The translations under genes were made by a program, and so were the position numbers. Below, piece by piece: positions 8,770-18,563 of a stretch of DNA of 64,000 bases (position 1 is its first letter; every line of letters begins with the position of its first letter). The notes below the pieces were generated by a model. That model did no database searches. It was not told the DNA's origin and worked only from the letters and a program-made list of their open reading frames with translations. The stretch covers positions 1 through 64,000 of the forward strand of contig JAFLUB010000004.1 in the NCBI GenBank assembly GCA_022509025.1, read 5' to 3'. This DNA comes from Oscillospiraceae bacterium. GTDB taxonomy: Bacteria; Bacillota; Clostridia; UBA1381.

Positions 8770-11688
8770 TTGAGTAAACGGATTTTCAGGATTACACAGC
8801 GTGCCGTAGCGCTGTTTATTATTCTTTTGATTTTATTTTGCACTAATGTTGTTACCATTGCTGATACAAATCGGACTGTCAGAGTGGCTTTTTTTCCTAT
8901 GGAAGGATATCATATTGTAACATCAAACGGTAATTTCGGCGGTATGGATGTTGAATACATGAACGCTCTCGCTCAGTATGCGGGCTGGGATGTTGAGTTT
9001 GTTTCCTGTGTAAGCTGGGATGACGCGCTTAAAGAGTTAAGCGAAGAAAAGGTGGACTTTGTCGGAACGGCGCAGTATTCAGAAGAGCGCGCGAAGATTT
9101 ATGATTATGCAAATCTTGCAAGCGGCTATACCTACGGCGCGGTAATTGTAAACGGTTCAAGTCCGCTCGCCTATGAGGACTTTGAAGCGATGAAAACAGT
9201 GAAATTCGGTATGGTTAAGACATATATACGCCGAGGCGAATTCCTCAAATATATGGAAACAAACGGCGTAACCTCACCGCAGATTATCGAATATGACAGT
9301 ACGGCAGCTTTGCAGACAGCACTTGATAATGGAGAAATTGACGCGGCTGTTCATACGTTTATGGAAATCAAAGACGGACAGCGTATTATAGGACGTTTTG
9401 CGCACGCTGAGTATTATTACATAACGCATAAAAACAACGAAGAGGTTTTAGCCGAGCTTGACGCCGCTATCGCTGACCTCAAGCTGAATCAGCCGGAGCT
9501 TGAAAATCATCTGACGAATAAATATTATAATGATAAGCTCGGAAAGGAAATCGTATTTACTATAGACGAAAAAGAGTATCTTAAAAGCCGTGATTATATT
9601 TCAGTCGGATACATGAACGACCATTATCCGTTCTCGTACATTGAGAATGGCGAATATAAGGGTCTTGCAAGGTCATGGTTTGACAGAGTTCAGGAGATAG
9701 CCGGTATAGAGATAAGATATGAAAAGATTGACAACGCGGAGGAAGGGAAACAGAAACTCGAATCAGGCGAGATTGATGTGCTGAGCTATTATACAACCGG
9801 CAACGATTCGGATGATACTATTGAGAAATCAGATTATGCCGCTGTTTCGCTTGTAGTTGTCGCGAGAAGCAGTAAGAAATCCGAGGAGATAGAAAAATAC
9901 GCTCTCACTCCGGGACTTAAAAATGTTCTTGAAACATTCACGACTATCGACACTAAATCCATATTGGAGTTTGAGGATGAAAACGAAAGCGTGGACGCGC
10001 TCAGGAACGGAAGTGTGGACGCTGTAATCTGCAACAGCTATCTCGCAAGCGATATAGTAAACGACAATCCTGAGGCGTTCGATTTGCGCAGCGTCTTAAA
10101 CGGTGAGGAAGATATCGGCATTGCGACAAGCGTCGCGGCGGACAAGCGGCTCAGGGAGGTGCTTGAAAAAACGATAGACCCTGTTGATAACCGCGCAATA
10201 AACGAGTACATGGTGCAGAACCCGCGGGATCAGCAATTTACTTTTATAAACTGGATTACAAAGCATAAGTTTCAGATAGGCTGCATAATAATGCTGATTA
10301 TAATCGCGGTTCTTATGATTGTTCTCAAAATGCTCAGAGACAGCCGAAGAATACAGCGGCTTATGTACAAGGACGCCGAGCTTGATGTGTGGAATTTAAA
10401 CTACTTTGTTTATTGGACACAGAAGCATCTCGAGCCGCAGTCCAACTATGCTGTTATATATCTTAACACCTCGCAGTTCAGAATATACGGAATGCTGTAC
10501 GGCTGGAAGGCGAGCAACAAGATTTTAAGCTCTATATCGGACGTTTTGGAGCAGGAGCTGAACGCTAAACACGAGGTTTATGCGCGTAATAAAACGGCAG
10601 CGGGCGAGCTTTTTGCGCGTACTCAGAGCGACCGTTTTGTACTGATGCTTGAATATACGGAGAAAAATGAGCTTGAAACAAGACTTCACCATATTATAGA
10701 TAATCTTGAAAACAAGCTTCGTGAAATAACAGGCATACGTATAACGATTAACATGGGTGTTTACTATCTTGATGATATCAGGGAGAATACGCGTGACGCT
10801 ATACAGAAGGCAAATCAGGCTCTTGACTGTATGTGTGACAAGAACAGCAACATAAGCGGAATCCAGTATTACAACGAGGAACTCAGCAAGCAGATTAAAT
10901 CCCAGCACAACTTTGAGGAAAAAATGTCGAAAGCCGACATTCAGAAGGACTTTATAGTTTTATATCAGGCGAAGGTAGATATAGAAACGCTCAAGGTTGT
11001 CGGCGCGGAGGCGCTGGTTCGGTACAAGAATCACAAGGACCCGGATGATTTCGTCTCGCCAGGCTTCTTTATCCCGTATTACGAATCGACGGGAAAGGTT
11101 AAGGAGCTCGACTTCTTTGTATTTGAAACCGTCTGCAAAATGCTCAGTGAGCGTATACGCGAGGGTAAGGAGGTTGTCCCCGTATCGTGTAACTTCTCTC
11201 GCCGCCATTTCACGGATAGAAGCTTTATCGAGAAGCTGACCGGCATGTTTGACAAATATAACATCCCGCGTGATTTGATTGAAATAGAGATAACCGAAAC
11301 GGTTATTATGGATGAATTACAGCAGGAGAGTGCTTTTGCCATAATCAGAGAGCTTCACGAGTTGGGAATCCATATGAGTATTGACGATTTCGGCTCCGGC
11401 TACTCGTCGCTCGGCGTATTCGAGCAAATCCCGGCGTCTGTTTTAAAGCTTGACAGATCGTTCCTGATTAACCATATGGACAGAGACCGTCAGGCAGAGA
11501 TTATGAAACAGATTGTAAAGCTTGCGCATAATCTTGACGCGCGCGTTGTCTGCGAGGGCGTTGAAACGGATGACGATGTTGAGCTTATGAGAGAAATCGG
11601 AGCAAAAATAGCGCAGGGCTTCAAATACGCAAGACCCGAACCGCTCGAAGCATTTATTGATAAGCTTGAAAATGGAATAAAAGAATAA
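8770..11688 (+). CDS. Membrane c-di-GMP phosphodiesterase: two SBP domains, degenerate GGDEF, EAL
   Basis: 972 residues. I chose the TTG at 8770 because AGGAG lies eight bases upstream and a promoter overlaps the longer frame. Order: signal/anchor helix (10-32), two tandem family-3 solute-binding domains (about 40-260 and 270-490; VRVAFFPMEGY and ISVGYMNDHYPF start each), a membrane helix (501-523), a GGDEF domain whose signature is replaced by QSDRF and so is probably inactive as a cyclase, and an EAL domain with intact EALVR (from about 747), DDFGSGYSSL and CEGVE motifs. The likely role is degradation of c-di-GMP in response to an extracellular amino acid or similar ligand, lowering adhesion or matrix output. 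A strong terminator follows. Confidence 0.9.
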   Translation: MSKRIFRITQRAVALFIILLILFCTNVVTIADTNRTVRVAFFPMEGYHIVTSNGNFGGMDVEYMNALAQYAGWDVEFVSCVSWDDALKELSEEKVDFVGTAQYSEERAKIYDYANLASGYTYGAVIVNGSSPLAYEDFEAMKTVKFGMVKTYIRRGEFLKYMETNGVTSPQIIEYDSTAALQTALDNGEIDAAVHTFMEIKDGQRIIGRFAHAEYYYITHKNNEEVLAELDAAIADLKLNQPELENHLTNKYYNDKLGKEIVFTIDEKEYLKSRDYISVGYMNDHYPFSYIENGEYKGLARSWFDRVQEIAGIEIRYEKIDNAEEGKQKLESGEIDVLSYYTTGNDSDDTIEKSDYAAVSLVVVARSSKKSEEIEKYALTPGLKNVLETFTTIDTKSILEFEDENESVDALRNGSVDAVICNSYLASDIVNDNPEAFDLRSVLNGEEDIGIATSVAADKRLREVLEKTIDPVDNRAINEYMVQNPRDQQFTFINWITKHKFQIGCIIMLIIIAVLMIVLKMLRDSRRIQRLMYKDAELDVWNLNYFVYWTQKHLEPQSNYAVIYLNTSQFRIYGMLYGWKASNKILSSISDVLEQELNAKHEVYARNKTAAGELFARTQSDRFVLMLEYTEKNELETRLHHIIDNLENKLREITGIRITINMGVYYLDDIRENTRDAIQKANQALDCMCDKNSNISGIQYYNEELSKQIKSQHNFEEKMSKADIQKDFIVLYQAKVDIETLKVVGAEALVRYKNHKDPDDFVSPGFFIPYYESTGKVKELDFFVFETVCKMLSERIREGKEVVPVSCNFSRRHFTDRSFIEKLTGMFDKYNIPRDLIEIEITETVIMDELQQESAFAIIRELHELGIHMSIDDFGSGYSSLGVFEQIPASVLKLDRSFLINHMDRDRQAEIMKQIVKLAHNLDARVVCEGVETDDDVELMREIGAKIAQGFKYARPEPLEAFIDKLENGIKE

Positions 11689-11784
11689 AAACTTCCACAT
11701 GGGGCTGCCCAATTTAGTGCATACCATAGAAAGGCATTAAATCAGCATAAAACCTGAATTTTTAGATTATTTTAAATTGTTTAA

Positions 11785-11826
11785 ACGGAGAATTTCACAA
11801 TAATTTGTGAAATTCTCCGTTTTTAT
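11785..11826 (+). terminator. Strong terminator
   Basis: A perfect 16-bp stem with a 4-base loop (11785-11800 with 11805-11820) is followed by five T. It is itself enclosed by a 12-bp outer pairing (ATAGAAAGGCAT near 11727 with its complement near 11825), making an unusually long nested structure. Confidence 0.9.
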
Positions 11827-11845
11827 GCCTTTCTATTACGAACGA

Positions 11846-11922
11846 AACTCACCACTCGGCGTAGGCTGACGCTATCGGCTTACAGCCGATAGTCGCCACA
11901 GGCGAGTTTTGCTAAAAGCAAA
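11846..11922. repeat. Hairpin cluster with three-base loops
   Basis: A 9-bp perfect stem with loop TAC (11872-11880 with 11884-11892) lies within an outer AAACTC/GAGTTT pairing. An 8-bp stem with loop AAA (GTTTTGCT/AGCAAAAC) follows directly. The segment CTCGGCGTAG resembles the apical loop of the intercistronic hairpins at 37.7 and 56.7 kb. There is no coding potential in this part of the gap. Confidence 0.55.
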
Positions 11923-11954
11923 ACCCCCTTAAATTTTCAACCATTGTGAATTGC

Positions 11955-11983
11955 TTGACAAATTATACTTTTTATGGTATTGT
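11955..11983 (+). promoter_or_regulatory. Promoter of the cobalamin-responsive operon
   Basis: TTGACA (11955-11960), a 17-base spacer, TATTGT (11978-11983), about 25 bases before the riboswitch aptamer. Confidence 0.7.
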
Positions 11984-12009
11984 TTTTTGGAAAATTAAAT
12001 ATTCACACA

Positions 12010-12215
12010 GTGTGTCGGCTATGTCGTTCAGGCTTAGCCGGTGAAAAGGGAATCGGGTGAGAATCCCGGGCGGTACTGCCGCCGTATGCACCGAATGTTT
12101 TTATGCTCACAGGCGAAAGCCGGTCATTGGGAAACTGAGAAGGCGAGTGTAAAAATGCGAAGCGCTGCGCTTCATATGGTGTGAGCCGGAAGACCTGCAT
12201 TGATGTTATTCCGTA
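12010..12215 (+). promoter_or_regulatory. Cobalamin (B12) riboswitch
   Basis: Conserved core elements appear in the correct order: GCCGGTGAAAAGGGAATCGG, GTGAGAATCCCGGGCGGTAC, TGCCGCCGT, and the B12 box AGCCGGAAGACCTGC near 12184. A variable arm contains a 6-bp palindrome with a three-base loop (GAAGCG-CTG-CGCTTC, 12155-12169). In this riboswitch class, adenosyl- or other cobalamins bind and normally switch the downstream genes off. The aptamer is followed at 12307 by a terminator, which suggests transcriptional control of the giant SLH protein, the lipoprotein and the ECF S component. Confidence 0.93.
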
Positions 12216-12306
12216 CTTGCCTTGGGGCATAGGAATAATGGTTTTGTCTGCGTAAAAAGAATCTTTTTTGCGCGGATAATTTGTGGTGTGTTCGCAGGAA
12301 AAGACA

Positions 12307-12347
12307 GCTGCGGCGATTTTTAGTATAAAAATTGCCGTGGCTTTTTT
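12307..12347 (+). terminator. Regulated terminator of the B12 riboswitch
   Basis: A 16-bp stem (12307-12322 with 12326-12341) is completely paired if G-U pairs are allowed, with a three-base loop and then six T. It lies between the aptamer and the first gene, so it is the likely expression platform. Confidence 0.85.
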
Positions 12348-12427
12348 GTTTGCCCGGCGACGGGAGGTGTATGAAATAAAATAAAAATTTCAACTGCAAA
12401 CATTACACAATGAAAGGAATGGAAAAC

Positions 12428-15400
12428 ATGAACAGAAAAATTTGTAAAAGGAATTTATTATGCCTGCTGTTGTCTTTGGTTATGGTAGTCAGTCTGTTTC
12501 CGGCGGGAGTATTGGCTGACGGTCTGGCGGGCGAGGGAACGGAGGAAAGTCCGTATCTGATAAAGACCGCAGACGACCTTAAATCGTTTCGGGATATAGT
12601 TAACACGGCGGATTCAAGCTCAGCATGCGCCGTACTGACTGATGATATTGATTTAAAGAATGAGGAATGGATGCCGATTAATTCTCTTTCGGGATATCCG
12701 ACCACAGCATACGCGGGAGTTTTTGACGGCGATTTCCATACCATTACGGGCTTGTCCGTAAATGCGTCTGCGACAAATCAAGGCTTATTTGCGGTTATTA
12801 ACGGCGCGGAAATCAAAAATTTGAACGTTGAAGGCAGTGTTTATTCGGACAAAGCGTATGTAGGCGGAATTGTCGGCAAGGTTCAGCAGGGCAAGCTTAC
12901 AAACTGCAGCTTTTCGGGAACTGTAGAAACAGGCGCGACAAGTAGTTCCGCCTATGCGGGCGGTATAACCGGCTATGCGGGAAATACGGCGGCGCAAACC
13001 GCGGATATAAGCGGCTGTGTGAGCAATGCGGCAGTAAAGGGCGGCGTTGCGGGCGGTATAACCGGCTATGCCAAATACACAACAATTACCAACTGCTATA
13101 ACACGGGCGCAATCAGCGGCACAAGCCGTTCCGGTGGTATAGCGGGACAGTTACAGAACAATTGTATTGTTGAAAATTGCTATAATATCGGCGAGATAAG
13201 CGGAAGTGATACTGCTTCAGATATCTGTGACTTTTTATACAGCTCGGCAAAGCTTACGAATTGCTGGGGTAAAACACAGTTGTCCGGTGCCGGCGCAGGA
13301 ACAACCGAAGGCGGCGGAATAATTACTGCGTCTGATGCATTACTCGAAAGTCTTGGCAGTGCGTTCACCGCAGATGATAATGATATAAACGAAGGCTATC
13401 CTGTTCTTTTATGGCAGAAAAATAACGCTCCTGTACCGAAGGACCCGAAAATCTCTATAACCGGCGGCGCGGCGCTGTACATGACAAACAGCGGCGCAAT
13501 GCCACAGACCACTTTAAGTGTAAATTATACCGATATGGACGCTGTTCCGATAGAGTGGGCAACAGATAATGGCGACGTTATCACAATCGAACCGCCCGCT
13601 GAGCCGGACGAAAATAACACCAAGCTTATCGTTAAGGCTAAAAATCCGGGCACGGCTGTGGTCACAGCTTCAACGGAGGACGGTGCATATACAGCGGAGC
13701 AGGAAATAAAGGTAATGCCGTTTGTAACAACGGTTGAAATAGGCGGTCAGGCTGTTGTCGGTCAGACCGTTGCGGCAAAGGTGAATGTGCTTGGCGGTAG
13801 AGAGTATGACTATGAAAATTATCCGGAGCTCAACTATCAGTGGAAATATCTTACCGCTGATGACTACGATGAGGGAAACACCGGCGCTTCATCATATAAG
13901 AATATTGAAGGCGCGATAAACCGTGAGTTTACGATTCCGAATGAATTAAAGGGTGCGTATCTTTCATTTTCGGTTTGGTATAACGGGGAGGATAGAACGC
14001 CGTCAAGACCTGTGAAAATTGTTTCCGGGGATTATCCTGTGCTGCAAGCCGACAGGGACGCGCTTACGATTGATACGTCGGATATTAAAGAAAACAAGAC
14101 TATCGTATTGCCGCGGGAGAGCGAACACGGTTTTGAAATTATCTGGTCAAGCAGTCATACGGATATAATTAACACGATAACCGGAGAAGTTACGCTTTCC
14201 GCAGAGGACACAACAGATGTAACACTCACAGCAACATTGTCAACCAATGATAATGAGACGCTTTCAAAGAACTTTGTTATCAAAGTGTATTCCGTAAAAG
14301 CTATTGATGAAGAAAAATCAGTATTAGCGGCGGATAAGGATGCGCTCATGATTGATACATCGGATATAGAAGAAAACACAACTATTGAATTACCCGTGAG
14401 CGGTGAGCATTCGCAAATCACATGGGTAAGCAGCGACAGCGATATAATAAACCCGGAAACAGGAGTTGTCACATTGCCGCAAAGCGGCGGTATTGTATCT
14501 GTTACGCTTACCGCAATGCTTACATACAAAGAACATACAGACACAAAGGAATTTACAATACAGGTATATTCGCTCGGAAAAATTGAGCAGGAAAAGAGCG
14601 ATTTAGAATATGACCGGGCAACGCTTACAATAGATACGACCGATATAAAAGCAAGTAAAGTTATTGAATTGCCGGTAGTCGGCGCAAAGGGTTCGCAAAT
14701 CACATGGTCAAGCAGTAACAGTGATGTAATCAATTCCGAAACCGGAGTTGTCACGCTTCCCAAAACGGATATCGTGACTGTTACCCTTACCGCGACGATT
14801 ACCCTTAACGGACGCACTGCTGAACGTATCTTTGAAATAAATGTGTACTCTCAAAAGGCGCTTGATGATGAAGCGCGCGATAAAAAGCTTGCACAGCTTC
14901 AGGATATTGCCGCTAAACTCGGTGATTATTATAAAATGTACCCTGTATTCGGCACAGATACAAACGTACTTGATATTTTAGAGGAGGATTTTGCAGGAAA
15001 AGACGTAAACTGCGATGAATTTGACACAGCGATAAAGAACGTGGAAGAAATATACGGCGGCGCGGGAATTGACAGTGACGGAAATATTACATATTTCTAC
15101 GTTGATCCGAACGGTACTCCCGCTATCAGAATGGGAAGCTATACCGTTACGTTTACGATTAGCATTGACGATGCGGAGTATGACTTTGACGTTCCTGTTA
15201 TCATCTATTGGGATACGGATAAAGTGAAAGCGGTTATGAAGAACGAAATACTTGATAATGTTACGGACGCAAGTATTCTGGATGAAAATTCATCGCTTGA
15301 CAATGTCACAGGCAATCTGTCGCTTCCCAAGGTTGTTGACGATAAGAAATGGACGCTTATTTCATGGTCGTCCTCAGATGAAAATGTGCTCGCAATCAGT

Positions 15401-17503
15401 GCGGAAAGTCAGGGTACTGCCGACACTCTGTTTAATCCCTATACCGGTGTGGTAAAACGCGGCGCGGAGGATAAGACAGTAACGCTGACGGCGACATTTA
15501 CATTTATGCTCACAAACGATATAACGGGAAATGAACAGCCGGTTACGATGAATAAAGTGTTTGATGTTACCGTTAAAGCCATTGGCAGTGAACAAATCGA
15601 GGCTATAGAGCGTGAGCTTAACGCAAAGCTTGACTCGGGCTTTGAAAAGACGGGACTTACTGACAGCGTAACAGGGGAAAAGCTTTTCTTTGACGGCGAA
15701 AAATATACTGCACATAATGATATTCAGCTACCGACCACGCGTGATTTCGGTATTGACGGGAAATATTATCCTGTAACTCTTTCAAGCAGTAATGATGCGG
15801 TTATTAAAACTCCTGATGTAAATAACGCCGCAAGAGCCCAAGTATATCGTCCGGCTGTAGGTAAGGACAGTGCAGATGTTAAGCTCATTGTCACAATAAC
15901 GGACACAAATTCAAATATTTCGGTATCAAGAACCTTTGACATAGTTGTTCCTGCAATTACAAGCGATGAGGTTGAGAGTGAAAAAACTCTTATGGAAAAG
16001 GTAAAATCAGCGTACTTCGATGGTATCAAAGGCGAAAATGCTGAGCCTCAGAATATAAGCACCAATCTTAACCCGTTTATGGAGGTTTATGAAGAAAACG
16101 GTACGCTTGTCTGGGTGCGTGACAGTAAGAATAAGGTAAATCACGGTATTGTGCCGGTAGCTTTAGAGGGCTGGGAGGAGCTTGAAGCGTGGAGGCTGTT
16201 CAGGTCAAGCAACCCCGCCGCCATAACGCATGAAAACCTGCTTGTTACAATGCAGAAGAATGCAAAGGCGGTAACGGTGACGAGCGCGCTGTCAAGTGAA
16301 ACTCTCGGCAAATACGGAAAGCTGTATATTGATGATCCAAAAGCTTACGCCGATTATGCGTCTCTTGCTGAATTGTATTATCAGGAGGTGTCACAGCCTC
16401 TGGTCGTAAGAGGAAAAACAACGGAGACAGATAATTTCCGTCCTATGGCAGTTGAGGAAACGATAACGGTATACTTCCGTTTGCAAAGCAGCGACAGCAC
16501 ATTGATTGAAACAACGGCATACAAAAATCTTGACGAGACACTGACGGTATTTGATATATTTAAGAAAGCGCTCAGTGAGAACGGCTATACATATGAAAAC
16601 CGCGGCAGCTATGTATATTCTATAACGACACCTGAGGGAACAACCTTTGCCGAGCTTGACGAGGGCGCAAATTCGGGCTGGATGTATAAGGTCAACGGTG
16701 AAGCTCCTGAGGTTAACATGGGCGGATGCGGTCTCAGCAACGGCGATGAGATTTTGGTATACTTTACTAAGGACTATATGGAGGGAAAATATCCACAGGT
16801 GACAGACGAGCCGTCAAGCGGAAATACTCATACTTCTAAAGCATCATCGAAGAATAACGCAAACGAGGAAAATAAGATAAACGAAGAAGCAAACAAACCG
16901 GAAAAAACAGAATCGCCCGCACCGGAAAAAACGGGCAGCACAGAAAAAGACGCCGCCGTATCATACAAAGACACATCAGGTCATTGGGCGGAGAGTGCAA
17001 TTCAATATGTAACCGATTTGGGAATTATGCAGGGCATAGGAAATGACGAATTTGCTCCCGACAGTAGTATGACGCGCGCAATGTTTGTGACGATGCTGTA
17101 TCGTCTGGAGAATGAGCCGGAAACGGCATTGTCAGAGTTCATTGATATCGAAAGCGGCAGCTGGTATGAAAAGGCTGTTTCCTGGGCTGATAAAAACGGC
17201 ATCGTAGCGGGTATATCCGATACGGAATTTGCACCCGGCCTTAATATCAACCGTGAGCAGATAGCGGCTATTATGTATCGTTATGCAAAGTTCAAGGGTT
17301 ATGCGCCGGACGGAGCGGCTAATGTCAGCTATTCGGATGAAATGAGCATTTCCGGTTATGCAAAGGAAGCCGTATCATGGGCGGAAGCAAATTCAATCAT
17401 GGTCGGTATGGGCGACGGCTCTTTTGCTCCAAAAAGAATTGCAACGCGGGCGGAAAGCGCAGTTGTGTTTATGAGAATGATTGACTTTATTGATATTGTG
17501 TGA
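12428..17503 (+). CDS. Giant SLH-anchored surface protein with DUF4430 domain, B12-regulated
   Basis: 1691 residues from the ATG at 12428 (AAAGGA nine bases upstream; two in-frame ATGs lie further 5'). A signal peptide (about 1-30, ends SLFPAGVLA) is followed by GLUG-type repeats (about 85-280; YVGGIVGKV, GGITGYA), an Ig-like section, three repeated 'atrophied Ig' modules (about 535-815; each with LTIDTSDIKEN and ITW.SS.SD.I) and further Ig-like modules to about 1190. A DUF4430/transcobalamin C-terminal-like domain follows (about 1342-1452; SGWMYKVNGEAP is its hallmark), then a charged Thr/Glu/Lys linker and three SLH repeats (about 1512-1691). SLH domains bind cell-wall polymers, so the protein sits on the surface. 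Its position behind a B12 riboswitch suggests binding of cobalamin or B12-carrying material; that role is inferred. Confidence 0.9.
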   Translation: MNRKICKRNLLCLLLSLVMVVSLFPAGVLADGLAGEGTEESPYLIKTADDLKSFRDIVNTADSSSACAVLTDDIDLKNEEWMPINSLSGYPTTAYAGVFDGDFHTITGLSVNASATNQGLFAVINGAEIKNLNVEGSVYSDKAYVGGIVGKVQQGKLTNCSFSGTVETGATSSSAYAGGITGYAGNTAAQTADISGCVSNAAVKGGVAGGITGYAKYTTITNCYNTGAISGTSRSGGIAGQLQNNCIVENCYNIGEISGSDTASDICDFLYSSAKLTNCWGKTQLSGAGAGTTEGGGIITASDALLESLGSAFTADDNDINEGYPVLLWQKNNAPVPKDPKISITGGAALYMTNSGAMPQTTLSVNYTDMDAVPIEWATDNGDVITIEPPAEPDENNTKLIVKAKNPGTAVVTASTEDGAYTAEQEIKVMPFVTTVEIGGQAVVGQTVAAKVNVLGGREYDYENYPELNYQWKYLTADDYDEGNTGASSYKNIEGAINREFTIPNELKGAYLSFSVWYNGEDRTPSRPVKIVSGDYPVLQADRDALTIDTSDIKENKTIVLPRESEHGFEIIWSSSHTDIINTITGEVTLSAEDTTDVTLTATLSTNDNETLSKNFVIKVYSVKAIDEEKSVLAADKDALMIDTSDIEENTTIELPVSGEHSQITWVSSDSDIINPETGVVTLPQSGGIVSVTLTAMLTYKEHTDTKEFTIQVYSLGKIEQEKSDLEYDRATLTIDTTDIKASKVIELPVVGAKGSQITWSSSNSDVINSETGVVTLPKTDIVTVTLTATITLNGRTAERIFEINVYSQKALDDEARDKKLAQLQDIAAKLGDYYKMYPVFGTDTNVLDILEEDFAGKDVNCDEFDTAIKNVEEIYGGAGIDSDGNITYFYVDPNGTPAIRMGSYTVTFTISIDDAEYDFDVPVIIYWDTDKVKAVMKNEILDNVTDASILDENSSLDNVTGNLSLPKVVDDKKWTLISWSSSDENVLAISAESQGTADTLFNPYTGVVKRGAEDKTVTLTATFTFMLTNDITGNEQPVTMNKVFDVTVKAIGSEQIEAIERELNAKLDSGFEKTGLTDSVTGEKLFFDGEKYTAHNDIQLPTTRDFGIDGKYYPVTLSSSNDAVIKTPDVNNAARAQVYRPAVGKDSADVKLIVTITDTNSNISVSRTFDIVVPAITSDEVESEKTLMEKVKSAYFDGIKGENAEPQNISTNLNPFMEVYEENGTLVWVRDSKNKVNHGIVPVALEGWEELEAWRLFRSSNPAAITHENLLVTMQKNAKAVTVTSALSSETLGKYGKLYIDDPKAYADYASLAELYYQEVSQPLVVRGKTTETDNFRPMAVEETITVYFRLQSSDSTLIETTAYKNLDETLTVFDIFKKALSENGYTYENRGSYVYSITTPEGTTFAELDEGANSGWMYKVNGEAPEVNMGGCGLSNGDEILVYFTKDYMEGKYPQVTDEPSSGNTHTSKASSKNNANEENKINEEANKPEKTESPAPEKTGSTEKDAAVSYKDTSGHWAESAIQYVTDLGIMQGIGNDEFAPDSSMTRAMFVTMLYRLENEPETALSEFIDIESGSWYEKAVSWADKNGIVAGISDTEFAPGLNINREQIAAIMYRYAKFKGYAPDGAANVSYSDEMSISGYAKEAVSWAEANSIMVGMGDGSFAPKRIATRAESAVVFMRMIDFIDIV

Positions 17504-17542
17504 TAATATTGGGAATATAAAATAAGGGGGACTGACTGATAT

Positions 17543-17989
17543 ATGAAAACGCTATTTGAAAAAAATAAACGAATTATCCTTTGTATGACGCTCACCGTGA
17601 TAATGACACTGTTTTTGTCGGGTTGTAACGGCGGCAAAAGCAATGGCACACCTTCCACTCCGGCAGTAAACGCACGGACGGAAAGCACTTTAATGGGAGA
17701 GGGTAGTACACAATTCGATTTTACTGTAGTGGACAAGGAAGGAAATGAAACACCGTTTGAAATTCACACAGATAAGGAAACTGTCGGAGAGGCTTTATCT
17801 GAGCTTGGGTTGATTGACGGAGAAGAAGGTCAATACGGTCTTTATGTAAAAACAGTAAACGGTATCACTGCCGATTATGATAAGGACGGTGTTTACTGGG
17901 CATTTTACGTTAATGATGAATATGCGTCCGCCGGTATTGATTCCACGGCTATAAAAGAGGGAGACAGCTACTCCCTGAGGATTGAGTAA
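17543..17989 (+). CDS. DUF4430 lipoprotein, putative cobalamin-binding
   Basis: 148 residues. A lipoprotein signal peptide has the lipobox LSGC at about 24-27, followed by a short linker and one DUF4430 domain (about 55-148; features DGVYWAFYVNDEYAS and GDSYSLRIE). DUF4430 is related to the C-terminal domain of eukaryotic transcobalamin and intrinsic factor, which clamps one face of B12. It lies 39 bases after the SLH protein and 2 bases before the ECF S component, all behind the B12 riboswitch, so it is a good candidate for the membrane-tethered B12 receptor of that transporter. An SD-like AAGGGGG precedes the start. Confidence 0.85.
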   Translation: MKTLFEKNKRIILCMTLTVIMTLFLSGCNGGKSNGTPSTPAVNARTESTLMGEGSTQFDFTVVDKEGNETPFEIHTDKETVGEALSELGLIDGEEGQYGLYVKTVNGITADYDKDGVYWAFYVNDEYASAGIDSTAIKEGDSYSLRIE

Positions 17990-17991
17990 AT

Positions 17992-18510
17992 ATGAAGCTT
18001 ACAACAAAAGAGATTGCTGTATTCGGAGTGCTTGGAGCTATTATGTATGTTTCAAAGTTTATTATGGAAATCATACCTAATGTTCATCTGCTCGGCGTAT
18101 TCACAATCGCATTCACGGTTGTATACAGAAAAAAAGCATTATATCCAATCTATATTTTTGTTGTTTTAACCGGTATTTTCTGTGGTTTTGCAGCGTGGTG
18201 GATTCCATATTTATATTTGTGGACGGTTCTTTGGGGTGCAGTAATGCTTCTTCCCAAGAAAATGCCTAAAAAAGTGCAGCCTGTCATTTATATGACAGTG
18301 TGCGCGCTGCATGGCTTTTTGTACGGGACCCTATACGCTCCGACACAGGCGATACTGTACGGACTTAGCTTTAAAGGAATGATAGCATGGATTATCGCGG
18401 GACTGCCATGGGACTGTATTCATGGTATAAGCAATTTCTTCTGCGGAATGTTGATTATGCCGGTTGTTTTAACATTAAGACTTGTAGAGGGGAATACAAA
18501 TAAAAGCTGA
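17992..18510 (+). CDS. ECF transporter S component, probably cobalamin-specific
   Basis: 172 residues with about six membrane helices. It opens with KLTTKEIAVFGVLGAIMYVS, whose Ala-rich first helix is the usual docking surface for the EcfT module. The specificity-determining loops contain AAWWIPYLYLW and GLPWDCIHGISNF. No EcfA/EcfA'/EcfT genes lie nearby, so it would use a shared energising module (group II ECF). Cobalamin specificity (CbrT-like) is inferred from the riboswitch and from the adjacent DUF4430 lipoprotein; the protein alone would only support 'ECF S component'. It is the last gene of the operon; a terminator follows. Confidence 0.82.
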   Translation: MKLTTKEIAVFGVLGAIMYVSKFIMEIIPNVHLLGVFTIAFTVVYRKKALYPIYIFVVLTGIFCGFAAWWIPYLYLWTVLWGAVMLLPKKMPKKVQPVIYMTVCALHGFLYGTLYAPTQAILYGLSFKGMIAWIIAGLPWDCIHGISNFFCGMLIMPVVLTLRLVEGNTNKS

Positions 18511-18563
18511 TATTAATACACAATACAAGCAATTCAAATCGTAAACATTATATATTACACACT

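Noticed and set aside
14155-14817. 220-codon minus-strand frame.
   Set aside because: It lies entirely inside the repeated Ig-like modules of the SLH protein and is a shadow of their codon pattern.
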